A stretch of DNA of 64,000 nucleotides, from assembly GCF_001594145.1 (NCBI RefSeq), contig NZ_LVCF01000043.1, forward strand, positions 137,525 through 201,524, in the 5' to 3' direction. The notes under the pieces were generated by a model. It saw nothing but the letters and a program-made list of their open reading frames with translations. It was not told where the DNA came from and did no database searches. The DNA is from Branchiibius sp. NY16-3462-2. GTDB lineage: Bacteria > Actinomycetota > Actinomycetes > Actinomycetales > Dermatophilaceae. Made by a program: the position numbers and the translations under genes. This document shows, one piece after another, positions 36,793 through 46,272 of this stretch; the first letter of the stretch is position 1, and each line of letters opens with the position of its first letter.

Positions 36793-37908
36793 TCAGCGCA
36801 GGCCGGTGTTGCGCTGGGCGGCCAACTCGATCAGTTCGGTGATCAACGCGGTGTAGTCGATCCCGGACTCCTGCCAGACCCGCGGGTACATCGAGGTCGG
36901 GGTGAAACCGGGCAGGGTGTTGATCTCGTTGAGGTAGAGGTCACCGTGCGGGGTGTAGAACCAGTCGACCCGGGCCAGGCCCTCGCAGCCAGCGGTGTCG
37001 AACGCTTTGACCGACAACTCCCGCACCTGTTCGGAGATGTGCGGCGGCAGGTCCGCCGGGCAGGTCAGCCGGGCGTCGTCGCCGAGGTACTTGGCCTCGA
37101 AGTCATAGAACTTGTGCTGGCCGCCGACGACCTCGATCTCGCCGATCTGCGAGGCCCGCGCCGGATCGGCGCCATGACCTTCGAGTACGCCGCACTCCAC
37201 CTCCCGGCCGACGATCCCTTGCTCGACAAGGACTTTCGGGTCGTGCTGGCGCGCGACCTCGATCGCGGCGCGTAGGTCCTCGGGCGCATCGACTTTCACC
37301 ACGCCCTGGCTGGAGCCGGCGCGGGCCGGCTTCACGAAGACCGGGTAGTCGAGGGCGGCAACGGCGTCGAGACTGGCCTCCGGGTCGCGGCGCCACTCCT
37401 TGTCGGTGATCACGACGTACGGTCCGACCGGCAGACCGGCCGCGGCGAAGACCACCTTCATCAGCGCCTTGTCCATCATCACCGCGGAGGCAGCGACGCC
37501 GGACCCGACGTAGCGCACGTCGATGAGTTCGAGCATCCCCTGCACCGTGCCGTCCTCGCCGAACGGACCGTGCAGCAACGGGAAAACCACGTCCACGTGG
37601 GCCAACTCGGCGGGCAGGCCGCTGGCGTCGCGGACGACGACTTCGGCACGCGCATCGCCGGACGGGGCGATCGGCAGCAGCACCTGCTCCGACCCGTCCA
37701 CCTGCGGCACCTGCGACGTGGTGAGCACCAGGGGCGCCGGATCGTCGGCCATCCGCACCCACTGACCCTGCGGCGTGATCCCGATCGGCACCACGTCGTA
37801 GCGGTCACGGTCGATCGCCCGCAACACACTGGCTGCGGTCGAACACGACACGGCGTGCTCGGAGGACCGGCCGCCGAAGATGATCGCCACGGTGCGCTTC
37901 TCATTCAT
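36793..37908 (-). CDS. ddl: D-alanine--D-alanine ligase
   Basis: 371 residues, ATP-grasp fold. Makes the D-Ala-D-Ala dipeptide for peptidoglycan. MNEKRTVAIIFGGRSSEHAVS start, VKPARAGSSQGVVKV, and C-terminal metal site LNEINTLPGFTPTSMYP. Start ATG 37908 preceded by a TACGCT box at seven bases, so probably leaderless. The reading frame is open far upstream but that part overlaps the divergent gene. Confidence 0.96.
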   Translation of the reverse strand: MNEKRTVAIIFGGRSSEHAVSCSTAASVLRAIDRDRYDVVPIGITPQGQWVRMADDPAPLVLTTSQVPQVDGSEQVLLPIAPSGDARAEVVVRDASGLPAELAHVDVVFPLLHGPFGEDGTVQGMLELIDVRYVGSGVAASAVMMDKALMKVVFAAAGLPVGPYVVITDKEWRRDPEASLDAVAALDYPVFVKPARAGSSQGVVKVDAPEDLRAAIEVARQHDPKVLVEQGIVGREVECGVLEGHGADPARASQIGEIEVVGGQHKFYDFEAKYLGDDARLTCPADLPPHISEQVRELSVKAFDTAGCEGLARVDWFYTPHGDLYLNEINTLPGFTPTSMYPRVWQESGIDYTALITELIELAAQRNTGLR

Positions 37909-37915
37909 CGCGCCG

Positions 37916-37921
37916 AGCGTA
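37916..37921 (-). promoter_or_regulatory. Leaderless -10 box of ddl
   Basis: Minus-strand TACGCT, seven bases, then ATG 37908. The divergent trans-sulfuration gene starts only 43 bases away with a GATCCT box, so the two promoters interlock. Confidence 0.5.
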
Positions 37922-37950
37922 ACCGGTGCGGCGTCTGGGATCCTGGCGGC

Positions 37951-39018
37951 ATGCCACAGCACCCCGATGATCTGCACCCCGAGACCGTTCTCGTCGCCGG
38001 TGGGCGGCCGGACAAGGTGCCCGGCGCTTCGCTTAGCGCACCGGTCACCTTCACCTCGACGTACGTCGCGGGAGCAGAACCGGACTACGCCCGATCCGGG
38101 AACCCCACGTGGACAGCCTTCGAGGAGGTTCTCGGCGAGTTGGAAGGCGGGCGGGCGCTGGCGTTCAGTAGCGGCATGGGCGCCATTGCCGCCGCCATGT
38201 CGCTCTGTCCGCCGGGCGGCACCGTCGTGGCCGGACGCCACGTCTACAGCGGCACGGGCGGCCTCCTGGAGGAACTGGCCGCCGAAGGACGCACCCAGGT
38301 CCGGCGGGTGCCGATCGACGACACCCGGACGGTCATCGAAGCCCTGCCGGGCGCAACCCTGTTGTGGTTGGAGTCACCGAGCAACCCGATGATGGAGGTC
38401 GCCGATCTGGCCGCACTGTGCGCCGCCGCCCGGGCCGCCAACGTGATCACGGTCTGCGACAACACGTTCATGACGCCGATCCTGCAGCGACCGCTGTCGC
38501 TGGGCGCCGATGTGGTCGTGCACTCGGTGACCAAGTTCCTTTCCGGCCACTCCGACGTGGTGATGGGCGCGACCGTCACCGCGGACCCGGAGCTGCACGC
38601 CAGGCTCCTCACGCGGCGTACGTTGCATGGCGCCATCCCCGGGCCGATGGAGACCTGGCTGGCCCTGCGCGGGATGCGCACGATGGCATTGCGGATGGAA
38701 CGCGGCGCCCAGAGCGCGGCGGTTCTGGCCGGGCGCCTGGGCGAGCATCCGGCGGTCAGCCGGGTGCGCTACCCCGGCGTGGGCGCGATGCTGTCGATCG
38801 AACTGACCGGTGGCCTTCCCGCGGCCCTCACACTGGAGGACCGGGTGGCCGTGTGGACCAACGCGACCAGCCTCGGTGGCGTCGAGTCACTGCTGGAACG
38901 CCGCCGGCGGCACGCGCTCGAGGTCGACACGGTCCCGGAGGACCTGGTGCGCCTCGCGGTCGGCATCGAACACGTCGAGGACCTGTGGGCCGACCTGCTG
39001 CAGGCGCTGGAGGGTTGA
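37951..39018 (+). CDS. Cystathionine gamma-synthase/lyase family PLP enzyme
   Basis: 355 residues, shorter than the usual 380-400. PLP lysine in HSVTKFLSGHSDVVMG; SNPxM motif ESPSNPMMEVADL; YxxRxG-like YARSGNPTW. Between RVRYPG and GAMLSIEL the usual 20-odd-residue loop (HPQHE...QM-GFG) is missing, and the C-terminal EHPAxMTH is replaced by ERRRRHALEVDTVPEDLVRL. This marks a distinct subgroup of the trans-sulfuration family, so the exact reaction (synthase, lyase or other) is uncertain. ATG 37951 has no ribosome site. Confidence 0.85.
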   Translation: MPQHPDDLHPETVLVAGGRPDKVPGASLSAPVTFTSTYVAGAEPDYARSGNPTWTAFEEVLGELEGGRALAFSSGMGAIAAAMSLCPPGGTVVAGRHVYSGTGGLLEELAAEGRTQVRRVPIDDTRTVIEALPGATLLWLESPSNPMMEVADLAALCAAARAANVITVCDNTFMTPILQRPLSLGADVVVHSVTKFLSGHSDVVMGATVTADPELHARLLTRRTLHGAIPGPMETWLALRGMRTMALRMERGAQSAAVLAGRLGEHPAVSRVRYPGVGAMLSIELTGGLPAALTLEDRVAVWTNATSLGGVESLLERRRRHALEVDTVPEDLVRLAVGIEHVEDLWADLLQALEG

Positions 39019-39019
39019 C

Positions 39020-40018
39020 CTAGATCTCGTGCTTGCGGGTGCGACTCATGAACGCGCCCAGCACTTCTCGCGGCTCACGGTCCTCGTACAGCACCGAGAC
39101 GATGTTCTCCACGATGGGTACGTCGACGTCTGCCCCACGCGCCAACTGCAGGATGGAGCGACAGGACTTCACACCTTCAACGGTCGAATGGCTGGTGGCC
39201 AGGACGTCCTGCACCGACCGGCCGCGGCCGAGTTCGAAGCCGAAACTGCGGTTGCGCGACAGCGGACTGGTGCACGTCGCGACCAGGTCACCGACGCCCG
39301 CGAGGCCGAGGAAGGTCTGGGAGTCGGCGCCCAATGCCACTCCCAGCCGGACGGTTTCGGCCAGTCCCCGGGTCAGCAGGCTGGCGACGGTGTTCTCACC
39401 CATCCCCATCCCGGCAGCCATGCCCACGGCGATGCCGATGACGTTCTTGGTGGCCCCGGCGATCTCGATCCCGATCACGTCCGCGCCCAGATAGGGGCGG
39501 AAGTACGGCGCGGCGCAGGCCTCCGCGACCCGCGCCCGGGCGCGCGGGCTGGTCGAGGCGACCACCGCAGCCGCAGGTTGCCGGGCCGCGATCTCCTTGG
39601 CGAGGTTCGGGCCGGAGATGACCACCAGGCGGGCGTCCTCGACACCGGTGACCTCACCGATCACCTGCGACATGCGCAGCCCGGTGTCCTGCTCGATGCC
39701 CTTCATCAGGGACACCAGCAGCGCGCCCTCCTGGATGTACGGCAGCCAGGCAGCGAGCGCCGTACGCACTTCCTGTGCCGGGATCGCGACCACGACGATC
39801 TCGGCGCCGGCCAGCGCTTCCTGCACGTCGTTGGTCGCTTCGACCAGGTCCGGCAGCATCAGGTCAGGCAGATACGCGCTGTTGCGGCGGGTTGCCGCGA
39901 TCTCCTCGGCCACCTCGAAGCGTCGGCACCACAGGGAGACCTGCGTGCCCGCGTCCGCCATGATGGCAGCGAAGGCGGTCCCCCAACTCCCACTGCCCAG
40001 TACGGCGGCCTTGGTCAT
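39020..40018 (-). CDS. gpsA: Glycerol-3-phosphate dehydrogenase [NAD(P)+]
   Basis: 332 residues. Makes sn-glycerol-3-phosphate from DHAP for phospholipids. Nucleotide motif AVLGSGSWGTAFA, catalytic Lys in GATKNVIGIAVG, and GVGDLVATCTSPLSRNR near the C-terminal domain. ATG 40018 preceded by AAAGGACACC. Stop lies one base past the convergent trans-sulfuration gene. Confidence 0.96.
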   Translation of the reverse strand: MTKAAVLGSGSWGTAFAAIMADAGTQVSLWCRRFEVAEEIAATRRNSAYLPDLMLPDLVEATNDVQEALAGAEIVVVAIPAQEVRTALAAWLPYIQEGALLVSLMKGIEQDTGLRMSQVIGEVTGVEDARLVVISGPNLAKEIAARQPAAAVVASTSPRARARVAEACAAPYFRPYLGADVIGIEIAGATKNVIGIAVGMAAGMGMGENTVASLLTRGLAETVRLGVALGADSQTFLGLAGVGDLVATCTSPLSRNRSFGFELGRGRSVQDVLATSHSTVEGVKSCRSILQLARGADVDVPIVENIVSVLYEDREPREVLGAFMSRTRKHEI

Positions 40019-40072
40019 CGGTGTCCTTTCACGGGGTGGATGCTACGGCGTCGGCCCGTGCATGGCACCATC

Positions 40073-40732
40073 ATGCCTGTGCGAGCCCATCGCCTCTCGA
40101 CCTGGCAACTGGTCGTCCCTGTGAAGTCCCGGTACGCCGCCAAGTCCCGCCTGGCGCCGCCGGACGGGGTATCCCGCAGCGACCTGGCGCTCGCCTTCGC
40201 CCGGGATACCCTCACCGCGATCGCCGAAGTCATCTCCTCCGACCGGCTGATCGTCGTGACCTCCGATGACCAGATCGCCGCGCAGTTGCGGGTCGGTGGT
40301 GCGCAGGTGGTCGACGATCCGGGCCGGGGACTCAATCCCGCCGTGGAAGCGGGGATCAGTGCTGCGCGGGACCGCGACTCCGGGGCGCCGGTCGGGATCC
40401 TGCTGGGTGATCTTCCGGCGCTGACACCGGGCGACCTGCGCACCGCGCTCGCGGCGTGCGCGGCCACCGAATCGGCCGTCGTACCCGACCAGTCCGGCGC
40501 CGGCACGGTGTTGCTGACCCATCAGGATGCTGCCCTGCTGGCGCCGCGGTTCGGGCACGGCTCGGCCGTGCGGCACGGACAGACCGCGCGGCGCCTCGAC
40601 CTCGATCTGCCACGCCTGCGCACCGACGTCGACGATCTCGAGTCGCTGCGCCTGGCCGCCGTGCTCGGCCTGGGCCGCCACACCTCGGCCGTCCTGCAGA
40701 ACTCCGACCTCGACCTGGGGGAGTTGGCCTGA
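40073..40732 (+). CDS. cofC: 2-phospho-L-lactate (or phosphoenolpyruvate) guanylyltransferase
   Basis: About 219 residues. Nucleotidyltransferase that primes cofactor F420 synthesis from GTP and 2-phospholactate or, in actinobacteria, PEP (FbiD). VVPVKSRYAAKSRLAPP, IVVTSDDQIA, and ILLGDLPALTPGDL are family motifs. ATG 40073 chosen; GTG 40079 also possible. Divergent from gpsA. Two candidate F420/FMN enzymes lie about 6-8 kb away. Confidence 0.92.
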   Translation: MPVRAHRLSTWQLVVPVKSRYAAKSRLAPPDGVSRSDLALAFARDTLTAIAEVISSDRLIVVTSDDQIAAQLRVGGAQVVDDPGRGLNPAVEAGISAARDRDSGAPVGILLGDLPALTPGDLRTALAACAATESAVVPDQSGAGTVLLTHQDAALLAPRFGHGSAVRHGQTARRLDLDLPRLRTDVDDLESLRLAAVLGLGRHTSAVLQNSDLDLGELA

Positions 40733-40733
40733 A

Positions 40734-40946
40734 ATGCAAGCGACGGTGCACGAGTACGACGACCGCAACGGCAGTGGGTCGGTGCTGACCGATAACGGAC
40801 GCCTGCTGCCCTTCAGCGCGGAGGTGTTCCAGGCCTCGGCGCTGCGCCTGCTGCGGGTGGGTCAGCGGCTCAACATCGAAGTCGGACCGGACGGCGTCAG
40901 CCGCCTCTGGCTGGCCGGTATCGGACCGGGCCAGACCATCCGCTGA
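40734..40946 (+). CDS. Cold-shock-like OB-fold protein
   Basis: 70 residues starting MQATVHEYDDRNGSGSVLTDNG, one base after the cofC stop. Resembles the CspA beta-barrel, but the aromatic RNA-binding motif (KGFGFI / VFVH) is replaced by GSGSVL and LPFSAEV, so nucleic-acid binding may be altered. Co-transcribed with cofC and ending before a strong terminator. Confidence 0.75.
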   Translation: MQATVHEYDDRNGSGSVLTDNGRLLPFSAEVFQASALRLLRVGQRLNIEVGPDGVSRLWLAGIGPGQTIR

Positions 40947-40962
40947 CCGCCTCTACGCAGTC

Positions 40963-40996
40963 AAAAGCCCGGATACCTCTCGGTATCCGGGCTTTT
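40963..40996. terminator. Bidirectional terminator between the cofC operon and hup
   Basis: Fifteen-base perfect arms (AAAAGCCCGGATACC, loop TCTC) with A and T runs on the two sides, suitable for both convergent units. Confidence 0.92.
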
Positions 40997-41013
40997 GGCT
41001 ATAGGCGGTCTGA

Positions 41014-41631
41014 TCAGCGCTTGGCGGTGGTCTTCTTCGCCGTGGTCTTCTTGGCCGGCGTGGCCTTCTTCGCCGTGGTCTTCTTGGCAGCAGTCGTCTT
41101 GGTCGCCGGCGCCTTCTTGGCGGCGGTGGTCTTCTTCGCCGCAGTCGTCTTGGCGGGCGTGGCCTTCGCCGTGGTCTTCTTCGCGGCCGGGGTCGCCTTG
41201 GCGGTGGTCTTCTTGGCCGCAGTCGTCTTGGTGGCCGGCGCCTTCTTGGCGGCGGTGGTCTTCTTGGCCGCGGTGGTCTTCTTCGCAGCCGTCTTGGCCG
41301 GTGCTGCGGCGGCGGTGCTCTGCCGGCCGCTGGCGTTACCGGTCTTGGGCAGCTTGCGCGGGTCGGCCACAACGGTCTTGAACGAGGTACCCGGCTTGAA
41401 CTTCGGCACGGTGGTCTTGCGGATCCGAACCGCCTGACCGGTCTTCGGGTTGCGACCGGTACGCGCTGCACGCGAAACCTTCTCGAAGGTGCCGAATCCG
41501 GTGATACCGACCTTCGTGCCCTTGGCGACTTCACGCACGATGACGTCGAAAACGGCTTCGACGGCGTCGCTGGCAGCCTTCTTGCTGCCGAGGCGCGATT
41601 CCAACGCGTCGACGAGTTCAGCCTTGTTCAC
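41014..41631 (-). CDS. hup: HU-type nucleoid protein with Lys/Ala-rich tail
   Basis: 205 residues. Residues 1-93 are a canonical HU/IHF fold (MNKAELVDALESRLGSKKAA, GFGTFEKVSRAARTGRNP). The rest is a low-complexity tail of KKTTAAKK and KAPATKTTAAKK repeats like the histone-H1-like tail of actinobacterial HupS/HupA. The tail contains two near-copies of a ~50-base DNA segment (around 41090-41140 and 41219-41270), prone to length change. GTG 41631 preceded by AAAGGGG. Confidence 0.95.
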   Translation of the reverse strand: MNKAELVDALESRLGSKKAASDAVEAVFDVIVREVAKGTKVGITGFGTFEKVSRAARTGRNPKTGQAVRIRKTTVPKFKPGTSFKTVVADPRKLPKTGNASGRQSTAAAAPAKTAAKKTTAAKKTTAAKKAPATKTTAAKKTTAKATPAAKKTTAKATPAKTTAAKKTTAAKKAPATKTTAAKKTTAKKATPAKKTTAKKTTAKR

Positions 41632-41716
41632 GATGATGCCCCTTTAATTCTGTGGATGCGGCACCTCGCCGATCCGGTGACAACTTCGCCAGGCCGAGGT
41701 CGGCTCTGACACACCG

Positions 41717-41746
41717 ACGGTATTCCGGAAAATGGCGCGACTGCAA
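41717..41746 (-). promoter_or_regulatory. Candidate hup promoter
   Basis: Minus-strand TTGCAG (41746-41741), 18-base spacer, TACCGT (41722-41717), giving a leader of about 80 bases with a Shine-Dalgarno. The 279-base gap 41632-41910 holds no gene. Confidence 0.45.
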
Positions 41747-41863
41747 CCCGACGCGCCAGGAATCTGACTGTCGCACAACATCTTTGGCGGGCTGATCCGC
41801 TGTCGCGGGCTTTCCTGAACGCCTTCAGCGGTGGGTCATCACGCCTGGTTCATCAGTGACGGT

Positions 41864-41897
41864 CGAATTCAATGGCCTTTCAGCACAATGGAATTCG
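41864..41897. repeat. Inverted repeat after leuD
   Basis: CGAATTC (41864-41870) and GAATTCG (41891-41897) flank a 20-base loop just past the leuD stop (leuD is transcribed leftward and ends at 41911). A weak terminator is possible. Confidence 0.3.
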
Positions 41898-41910
41898 TGA
41901 CATTCGAGAA

Positions 41911-42507
41911 TCAGCCGACGGGTTCGACCGCGGGTTTCCACGACGGCCGGGACGCTTCGAACGTGGAGATCTCGTCCTCATGGCGCAGGGTGAGGCTGAT
42001 GTCGTCCAAACCCTCCAAAAGGCGCCACCGGGTGTAGTCATCGACCTCGAATGCGAAGACATACTCGGCTGCGGTGACGGTTCGTTCACGCAGATCGACC
42101 GTCACCTGCAGGCCTGGGTCGTTGTCGAGCAACTTCCACAGCAGTTCAATGTCTTCCTGTCGCAGCTGCGCAGTCAGCAGTCCGGCCTTACCGGAGTTGC
42201 CCCGGAAGATGTCGGCGAAACGCGAGGACAGCACGACCCGGAAGCCGTAGTCCATCAACGCCCACACCGCGTGCTCGCGGGAGGACCCGGTGCCGAAGTC
42301 GGGACCGGCGACCAGCACCGAACCGTCCCGGAAGGCAGGCTGGTTCAACACGAACTCATCGTCCCCGCGCCAGGCGGCGAACAGGCCGTCCTCGAAACCG
42401 GTGCGCGTCACCCGCTTGAGGTAGACCGCGGGGATGATCTGGTCGGTGTCGACGTTGCTGCGCCGCAGCGGGACCCCGACGCCGGTGTGGGTGGTGAACG
42501 CTTCCAT
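41911..42507 (-). CDS. leuD: 3-isopropylmalate dehydratase small subunit
   Basis: 198 residues, MEAFTTHTGVGVPLRRSNVDTDQIIP and GPDFGTGSSREHAVWAL are diagnostic. With LeuC it isomerises 2- to 3-isopropylmalate in leucine synthesis. 15 bases after leuC. Confidence 0.97.
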   Translation of the reverse strand: MEAFTTHTGVGVPLRRSNVDTDQIIPAVYLKRVTRTGFEDGLFAAWRGDDEFVLNQPAFRDGSVLVAGPDFGTGSSREHAVWALMDYGFRVVLSSRFADIFRGNSGKAGLLTAQLRQEDIELLWKLLDNDPGLQVTVDLRERTVTAAEYVFAFEVDDYTRWRLLEGLDDISLTLRHEDEISTFEASRPSWKPAVEPVG

Positions 42508-42522
42508 GTCGATCTCCTTGTC

Positions 42523-43962
<1,440 letters not shown>

Positions 43963-44028
43963 AATTTCTCTCCTGTCGGCAATACTGTTGTGACGAGGTT
44001 CTCTCGCACATTCCGCGAATGAAGTTGC

Positions 44029-44045
44029 GTCTCGCCCACTGAGAC
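44029..44045. promoter_or_regulatory. Candidate operator in the leuC-ndgR divergent region
   Basis: GTCTC (44029-44033) and GAGAC (44041-44045) form a spaced palindrome 15 bases before the ndgR ATG. NdgR/LtbR-type IclR proteins bind this intergenic region in related genera; the actual site is inferred. Confidence 0.35.
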
Positions 44046-44059
44046 GGCAATATCAAGGC

Positions 44060-44812
44060 ATGGACAATTCTAGCGGCGTCGGCGTTCTGGACAAGGCCGC
44101 CATCGTGCTTTCCGCACTCGAGGCCGGACCTTCCACGCTTGCCCAACTGGTCGCGCACACCGGTCTGGCCCGCCCGACCGCCCACCGATTGGCGGTCGCA
44201 CTGGAGCACCACCGCCTGGTTGCACGCGATCTGCAGGGGCGCTTCGTCCTCGGCCCACGCCTGGCCGAACTCGCCTCTGCCGCTGGCGAGGACCGGCTGC
44301 TGGCCGCCGCCGGACCGGTCCTCGGTGCCCTGCGCGACCACACCAACGAGAGCGCCCAGCTCTTCCGCCGGCAGGGTGACCAGCGCATCTGCGTGGCCGC
44401 CGCCGACCGCCCGATGGGTCTGCGCGACTCGATCCCCGTCGGCGCCACCTTGTCCATGCAGGCCGGCTCGGCTGCGCAGGTGCTGCTGGCCTGGGAGGAG
44501 CCGGACCGCTTGCACCGCGGTCTGCACGGCGCCAAGTTCACCGCGACCATGTTGTCGGGCGTGCGGCGCCGCGGCTGGGCGCAGAGCGTGAGCGAGCGCG
44601 AAGCCGGCGTCGCCTCCGTCTCCGCGCCCGTGCGCTCCCCCAGCGGCCGGGTCATCGCCGCGGTGTCGATCTCCGGTCCGATCGAGCGCGTCTCCCGCCA
44701 GCCGGGTCGGCTGCACGCGGCGACCGTCGTGGCCGGCGCGAACAAGCTGACCGAGGTCCTGGGACGGTCCGCGAACGCCAGCGCGCAAACCCGCCGGAGC
44801 GAATCGGCTTGA
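44060..44812 (+). CDS. ndgR: IclR family regulator NdgR/LtbR
   Basis: 250 residues. N-terminal winged helix (VLDKAAIVLSALEAGPS, LARPTAHRLAVALEHH) and IclR effector domain. Divergent from leuCD, the conserved place of NdgR (Streptomyces) and LtbR (Corynebacterium), which control leucine genes among others. CAATAT six bases before the ATG suggests a leaderless start. Confidence 0.92.
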   Translation: MDNSSGVGVLDKAAIVLSALEAGPSTLAQLVAHTGLARPTAHRLAVALEHHRLVARDLQGRFVLGPRLAELASAAGEDRLLAAAGPVLGALRDHTNESAQLFRRQGDQRICVAAADRPMGLRDSIPVGATLSMQAGSAAQVLLAWEEPDRLHRGLHGAKFTATMLSGVRRRGWAQSVSEREAGVASVSAPVRSPSGRVIAAVSISGPIERVSRQPGRLHAATVVAGANKLTEVLGRSANASAQTRRSESA

Positions 44813-44822
44813 GCCGCAAGCC

Positions 44823-45296
44823 GTGAGGTACGACGACCTGCCGGTTGATCCGGACGTCGACTCCGGCGATGGCCGGGTGAGTCGCCCGCTGCATCTGCGC
44901 GCGCCGTACGTCGGGCTGGTCTTTGCCGGCGGCGTGGGCGGTACGGCCGCCCGGGAAGGCCTGAGCCTGGCTTTCCCCGGGGGCGGTGGTTTCCCGCTGA
45001 CGATCTTCCTGGTGAACCTGACCGGCGCCTTCGCCCTCGGGGTACTGCTGGAGGCGTTGCTGCGCCTTGGCCCGGACGCCGGGCGCCGACGCCGGCTGCG
45101 GTTGCTCCTGGGCACCGGTTTTCTCGGCGGCTACACGACGTACAGCACCTTCGCCGTGGGCACCGTGCAGCTCCTGCAGACCGGCCAGCACGCCACGGGC
45201 TGGACCTACGCGGTGGCCACGGTCGTCCTTGGCGCGCTGGCCACCACCGCCGGAATCATCGTGGGCGCGATCACGACCCGTGGACGCGCGGTATGA
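44823..45296 (+). CDS. crcB: Fluoride exporter CrcB, first subunit
   Basis: 157 residues, four hydrophobic segments, Fluc family. NLTGAFALG and GTGFLGGYTTYSTF pore motifs present; the hydrophilic N-terminal 25 residues are an extension. Starts at GTG 44823, 10 bases after ndgR. Exports toxic fluoride as a dual-topology dimer. No fluoride riboswitch is seen before it. Confidence 0.92.
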   Translation: MRYDDLPVDPDVDSGDGRVSRPLHLRAPYVGLVFAGGVGGTAAREGLSLAFPGGGGFPLTIFLVNLTGAFALGVLLEALLRLGPDAGRRRRLRLLLGTGFLGGYTTYSTFAVGTVQLLQTGQHATGWTYAVATVVLGALATTAGIIVGAITTRGRAV

Positions 45297-45670
45297 ATCC
45301 GGCCGTGTTCGCCGCGCTGTCCGTCGCCGGCGGTCTCGGGGCCGTGCTGCGGTTCGTCATCGACGGCTTCGTGCGGGCGCGATGGCCGTCCGGCTTCCCG
45401 GTCGGCACCGCGGTCATCAACGTGTCCGGCTCGTTCATCCTCGGCCTGTTGACCGGGCTCGGGCTGCGAATGGCGCTGGGGCACAACTGGGTTCTGGTGC
45501 TGGGCACCGGGGCGATGGGCGGTTACACCACCTTTAGCACTGCGAGCATGGAGACCGTGCGCCTGGCCCAGGAGCGCCGCTACGTGCTGGCCGTGGTGAA
45601 CGGGCTCGGCATTCTTGCGGCGACGATGTTCGCGGCGTGGCTCGGCCTGCACCTCGGACGGGGCGGTTAG
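45293..45670 (+). CDS. crcB: Fluoride exporter CrcB, second subunit
   Basis: 125 residues, NVSGSFILGLLTG and GTGAMGGYTTFSTAS. ATG overlaps the first crcB stop (ATGA). Paired crcB genes usually encode a heterodimer with opposite membrane orientation. Confidence 0.93.
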   Translation: MNPAVFAALSVAGGLGAVLRFVIDGFVRARWPSGFPVGTAVINVSGSFILGLLTGLGLRMALGHNWVLVLGTGAMGGYTTFSTASMETVRLAQERRYVLAVVNGLGILAATMFAAWLGLHLGRGG

Positions 45671-45694
45671 GCCCTGCGTCCTAGTCCCGCGAGA

Positions 45695-46189
45695 TCAGGG
45701 CAGAGTGCTCGCCAGTCGCTCGCGCGCCGTACGTCCGCGGTGGCGCATCGGCACCGAACCGAACGCCTTGCTGAGCCCCGTTTCGGGCATGTCGACGTAG
45801 AGCGATTCGTGATGGCCGGCCGGGACCGAGTAGGTCTCGTGCCAGATCCCGACGGCACCCTGGGCATCCCGTGCGCGTTGGTAGAACTCGCGCCATGCCG
45901 GCCGGTGCGCGAGATCGGGCGCGTTGGCGTAGGCATAGATGTCATCGAGGCTGCGCCAGTACTGAACGACCGTGGGACCGCGCCCGCCCACGAGGGTCCG
46001 CGCGCCGAGAAAACCCAGCGAACCGCCCTTGGCCGTATCGGTTTCGAGTTCCGTGAGCATCCGGGTCATCGCCGTGACGACGGGAAACCAATTGCGCACA
46101 CGCAGCGGCTTGTTCAGGCGAGCGCCGATCAGGAAGACCGCGAGGTCGCCGTCGTGGGCGTGGGTGAAATGCACGAGTTGATCGGCCAT
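45695..46189 (-). CDS. DUF4188 domain-containing protein
   Basis: About 164 residues. DUF4188 proteins are related to the dimeric alpha/beta barrel monooxygenases; VVQYWRSLDDIYAYA and ADQLVHFTHAHDGDL are recognisable. Function unknown. ATG 46189 preceded by AAGGAG; an upstream frame start is less likely. Divergent from a MerR regulator, with a strong promoter in the gap. Confidence 0.8.
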   Translation of the reverse strand: MADQLVHFTHAHDGDLAVFLIGARLNKPLRVRNWFPVVTAMTRMLTELETDTAKGGSLGFLGARTLVGGRGPTVVQYWRSLDDIYAYANAPDLAHRPAWREFYQRARDAQGAVGIWHETYSVPAGHHESLYVDMPETGLSKAFGSVPMRHRGRTARERLASTLP

Positions 46190-46217
46190 CTCGTCTCCTT
46201 GGATAGTGGCACTCGCC

Positions 46218-46247
46218 AATCTAGATAGTGTTAGTGTCCAGTGTCAA
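46218..46247 (-). promoter_or_regulatory. MerR-type promoter of the DUF4188 gene
   Basis: Minus-strand TTGACA (46247-46242), 18-base spacer, TAGATT (46223-46218): near-consensus boxes with a longer spacer, as MerR regulators like. Three AGTGT direct repeats (plus strand 46227-46231, 46233-46237, 46240-46244) lie in the spacer and -35 region. Confidence 0.7.
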
Positions 46248-46272
46248 GAGGTGGGATAACGGAGGTGACCAA

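Noticed and set aside
38810..40072. Extension of cofC into the trans-sulfuration and gpsA region
   Set aside because: It would overlap two real genes; CofC homology begins at about 40073.
41090..41280. Repeats in hup as a CRISPR-like array
   Set aside because: They are in frame and encode the Lys/Ala tail; spacing and conservation do not fit CRISPR.
45260..45300. Fluoride riboswitch before crcB
   Set aside because: No conserved structure seen; the first crcB follows ndgR by ten bases.
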